From assembly GCA_005885025.1 (NCBI GenBank), contig VAYC01000292.1, positions 1-6,603 of the forward strand: a stretch of DNA of 6,603 nucleotides, written 5' to 3'. A program made the translations under genes and the position numbers. Each line of letters opens with the position of its first letter. Positions within the stretch are counted from its first letter, which is position 1. Shown here in pieces: positions 5,091 to 6,603 of the stretch. The notes beneath the pieces are model-generated. The model did no database searches. It was not told where the DNA came from and saw nothing but the letters and a program-made list of their open reading frames with translations. Source of the DNA: Actinomycetota bacterium (GTDB lineage Bacteria > Actinomycetota > UBA4738).

Positions 5091-6603
5091 ATGCGGGGCG
5101 ACGAGATCCGCCGAAAATTCCTGACGTTCTTCGAGGAGAGGGGACACCGGAGGGGACACCGAGTGGTTCCTTCCTCGTCGCTGATCGCGCCGATCCCGGG
5201 CCTACTGCTCACCAACGCAGGGATGAACCAGTTCGTCCCCTATTTTCTCGGGCAGGAGAAGGCGCCTTACCCTCGGGCCGTCTCCTGCCAGAAGGTCTTC
5301 CGCACGCCCGACATCGACCTGGTGGGCCAGGACGCGCGCCACCTCACCCTCTTCGAGATGCTGGGGAACTTCTCCTTCGGCCACTACTTCAAGAAGGAGG
5401 CCATCCGCTGGGCCCACGAGCTGGTCACCGAGGGCTACGGGATCGACCACGACCGGCTGTGGGTCACGATCTACGAGTCCGACGACGAGGCGGCGGCCCT
5501 GTGGACCGAGGAGGCAGGGGTCGCGCCCGAGCGGCTCGTCCGCCGTGGAAAGCTGGACCAGCACGGGGAGCCCGGCAACTTCTGGTGGATGCACGCGGCC
5601 GGCCCGTGCGGGCCGTGCTCGGAGATCTACGTGGACCGCGGCCCCAAGTACGGGCCGGAGGGCGGTCCGGACGTCGATGAAGAACGCTTCCTGGAGATCT
5701 GGAACCTCGTGTTCATGCAGGACGAGTGCGACGAGCACTCCAACGTGATCCGGGAACTGCCCACGAAGAACATCGACACGGGGTCCAGCCTGGAGCGGGT
5801 GGCGGTCGTCCTCCAGGACGTGGATACCGTGTTCGAGACCGACCTGTTTCGCCCGCTGGTGGCGACGGCGGAACGCCTGTCCCAGAAGCGGTATGGGACC
5901 GACCAGCGCGCCGACGTGAGCCTGCGGATACTGGCCGAGCACGGTCGCGCATGTACGTTCCTGATCGGTGACGGCGTGCTGCCGTCCAACGAGGGGCGGG
6001 GATACGTCCTTCGGCGGATGCTCCGGCGCCTGGTCACTCATGCCCGCAAGCTGGGCGTGGAGCGCCCGGTGATGGGGGATCTGGTCGACACCACCGTGGA
6101 GGTGATGGGCCAGGCCTACCCGGAGCTCGCCGCGAACAAGGCCTTCATCCACCAGGTGGCGGCCTCCGAGGAGGAGCGGTTCGCCGGCACCTATCGTCAG
6201 GGCATGACGCTGTTCGAGACGGAAGCGGCGAAGGCCAAGCAGTCTGGGGCGAGGACCTTGCCCGGGAGCGTGGCTTTCCGCCTGCACGACACGTACGGGT
6301 TCCCAGGAGAGCTGACGTTGGAGGCTGCTGCCGAGGAAGGCCTGGCCGTCGACACGGAGGAGTTCGGCCGGCTGATGGACGAGCAGCGCCGGCGTGCCCG
6401 GGAGGCGGCGAAGAAGGGCGGTCCCGGTGAGGAGATCCTGGCCGAGCTGGCTCAGGCCGCTGGACCGACCGAGTTCCTGGGCTACGAGAAGCTCGAGTCG
6501 GAGGCGCGGATCCTGGGACTCCTTCGCGACGGGACCCGCGCCGAGGCGGCCAGGAAGGGCGAGAGCGTTCGGTTCGTCCTGGACCGCACGCCCTTCTACG
6601 CGG
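5091..6603 (+). CDS. alaS: Alanyl-tRNA synthetase (AlaRS), 3'-truncated by the window edge
   Basis: Class II synthetase that charges tRNA-Ala, identified by the G3-U70 pair of the tRNA. The 504 visible residues cover the catalytic core and tRNA-recognition domain. The frame leaves the window at LDRTPFYA, the usual entry to the editing domain, so the editing HxxxH site and C-Ala domain lie beyond the edge (family about 870-900 residues). Visible motifs are LLLTNAGMNQF, KVFRTPDIDLVG, RHLTLFEMLGNFSFG (motif 2), LWVTIYESDDE, AGPCGPCSEIY, IWNLVFMQ, NIDTGSSLERVA, LAEHGRA, GDGVLPSNEGRGYVLRR (motif 3) and HDTYGFPGELT. RTPDID in place of the E. coli GGKHNDL segment is shared with Mycobacterium. The ATG at 5091 gives the standard N-terminus EIRRKFLTFFEERGH. 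Oddities are a 4-residue RGHR duplication (17-24), H for the usual D in GNFSFGDYFK, and MHAAGPCG for MG-x-x-GPCG. It probably has its own promoter rather than depending on the M20 gene. Confidence 0.97.
   Translation, partial: MRGDEIRRKFLTFFEERGHRRGHRVVPSSSLIAPIPGLLLTNAGMNQFVPYFLGQEKAPYPRAVSCQKVFRTPDIDLVGQDARHLTLFEMLGNFSFGHYFKKEAIRWAHELVTEGYGIDHDRLWVTIYESDDEAAALWTEEAGVAPERLVRRGKLDQHGEPGNFWWMHAAGPCGPCSEIYVDRGPKYGPEGGPDVDEERFLEIWNLVFMQDECDEHSNVIRELPTKNIDTGSSLERVAVVLQDVDTVFETDLFRPLVATAERLSQKRYGTDQRADVSLRILAEHGRACTFLIGDGVLPSNEGRGYVLRRMLRRLVTHARKLGVERPVMGDLVDTTVEVMGQAYPELAANKAFIHQVAASEEERFAGTYRQGMTLFETEAAKAKQSGARTLPGSVAFRLHDTYGFPGELTLEAAAEEGLAVDTEEFGRLMDEQRRRAREAAKKGGPGEEILAELAQAAGPTEFLGYEKLESEARILGLLRDGTRAEAARKGESVRFVLDRTPFYA
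5139..5162 (+). repeat. 12-bp in-frame tandem duplication in alaS
   Basis: AGGGGACACCGG (5139-5150) is followed at once by AGGGGACACCGA (5151-5162); the units differ only in the last base. Each codes RGHR, giving RGHRRGHR where AlaRS normally has one RGHxVVPSSSL-type segment. The frame is kept. It lies near the N-terminus, before the TNAGM motif. Confidence 0.9.

Noticed and set aside
3081..5159. Minus-strand open frame of 692 codons opposite the M20 gene
   Set aside because: Shadow frame: low-complexity composition, no recognisable domain, and fully covered by well-supported plus-strand genes.
5202..6287. Minus-strand open frame of 361 codons opposite alaS
   Set aside because: Antisense to a conserved AlaRS core and with no motif; a high-GC artefact.

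Overview
The window is about two-thirds G+C, uses GTG as well as ATG starts, and carries a compact all-plus-strand gene set: aspS (5' end missing) - small RNA locus - rarA - DUF948 protein - DUF6167-like small protein - M20 metallo-hydrolase - alaS (3' end missing). The order aspS / rarA / DUF948 / DUF6167-like / alaS, the leaderless-type starts, and AlaRS signatures such as RTPDID and DRGPKYGPEGGP all point to the phylum Actinomycetota. Several protein motifs differ from the Streptomyces and Mycobacterium versions as I recall them, so an uncultured or deep-branching lineage (Thermoleophilia- or Acidimicrobiia-like) is my guess. Genus-level placement is not possible from this window.

Layout. 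1-1517: aspartyl-tRNA synthetase without most of its N-terminal anticodon-binding domain. 1518-1762: a 245-base gap with no protein gene. It holds a well-formed sigma70-type promoter (TTGAAC, 17-bp spacer, TAGCAT) whose predicted start, about 1549, is exactly the first base of a long folded element (1549-1723). That element has the 6S RNA architecture: closing stem, central bubble with a hairpin on its 3' strand, and a long GC-rich terminal stem. 6S RNA is known next to aspS in Bacillus, upstream of rarA, so the position supports the call. 1763-3022: rarA, with a TANNNT -10 box placed exactly for a leaderless ATG. 3072-3437 and 3441-3671: a DUF948 membrane-anchored protein and a DUF6167-like small protein, 3 bases apart. 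3699-5039: an M20-family zinc hydrolase with all its metal ligands. 5091-6603: the aminoacylation half of alaS, behind its own -10 box.

How they work together. aspS and alaS are housekeeping translation genes. RarA acts at stalled replication forks. A 6S RNA would bind the sigma70-type RNA polymerase holoenzyme and tune growth-phase transcription. The DUF948/DUF6167 pair is a conserved actinobacterial neighbour of alaS with no known biochemical role. The M20 hydrolase between this pair and alaS has a strong Shine-Dalgarno sequence and probably shares their transcript. No mobile elements, CRISPR arrays or tRNA genes were seen. The most rewarding part is the apparent 6S RNA. It contains two copies of GGUUCG that compete for the same partner strand, a possible built-in refolding switch. 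A 12-bp in-frame tandem duplication near the start of alaS is the other clear oddity.
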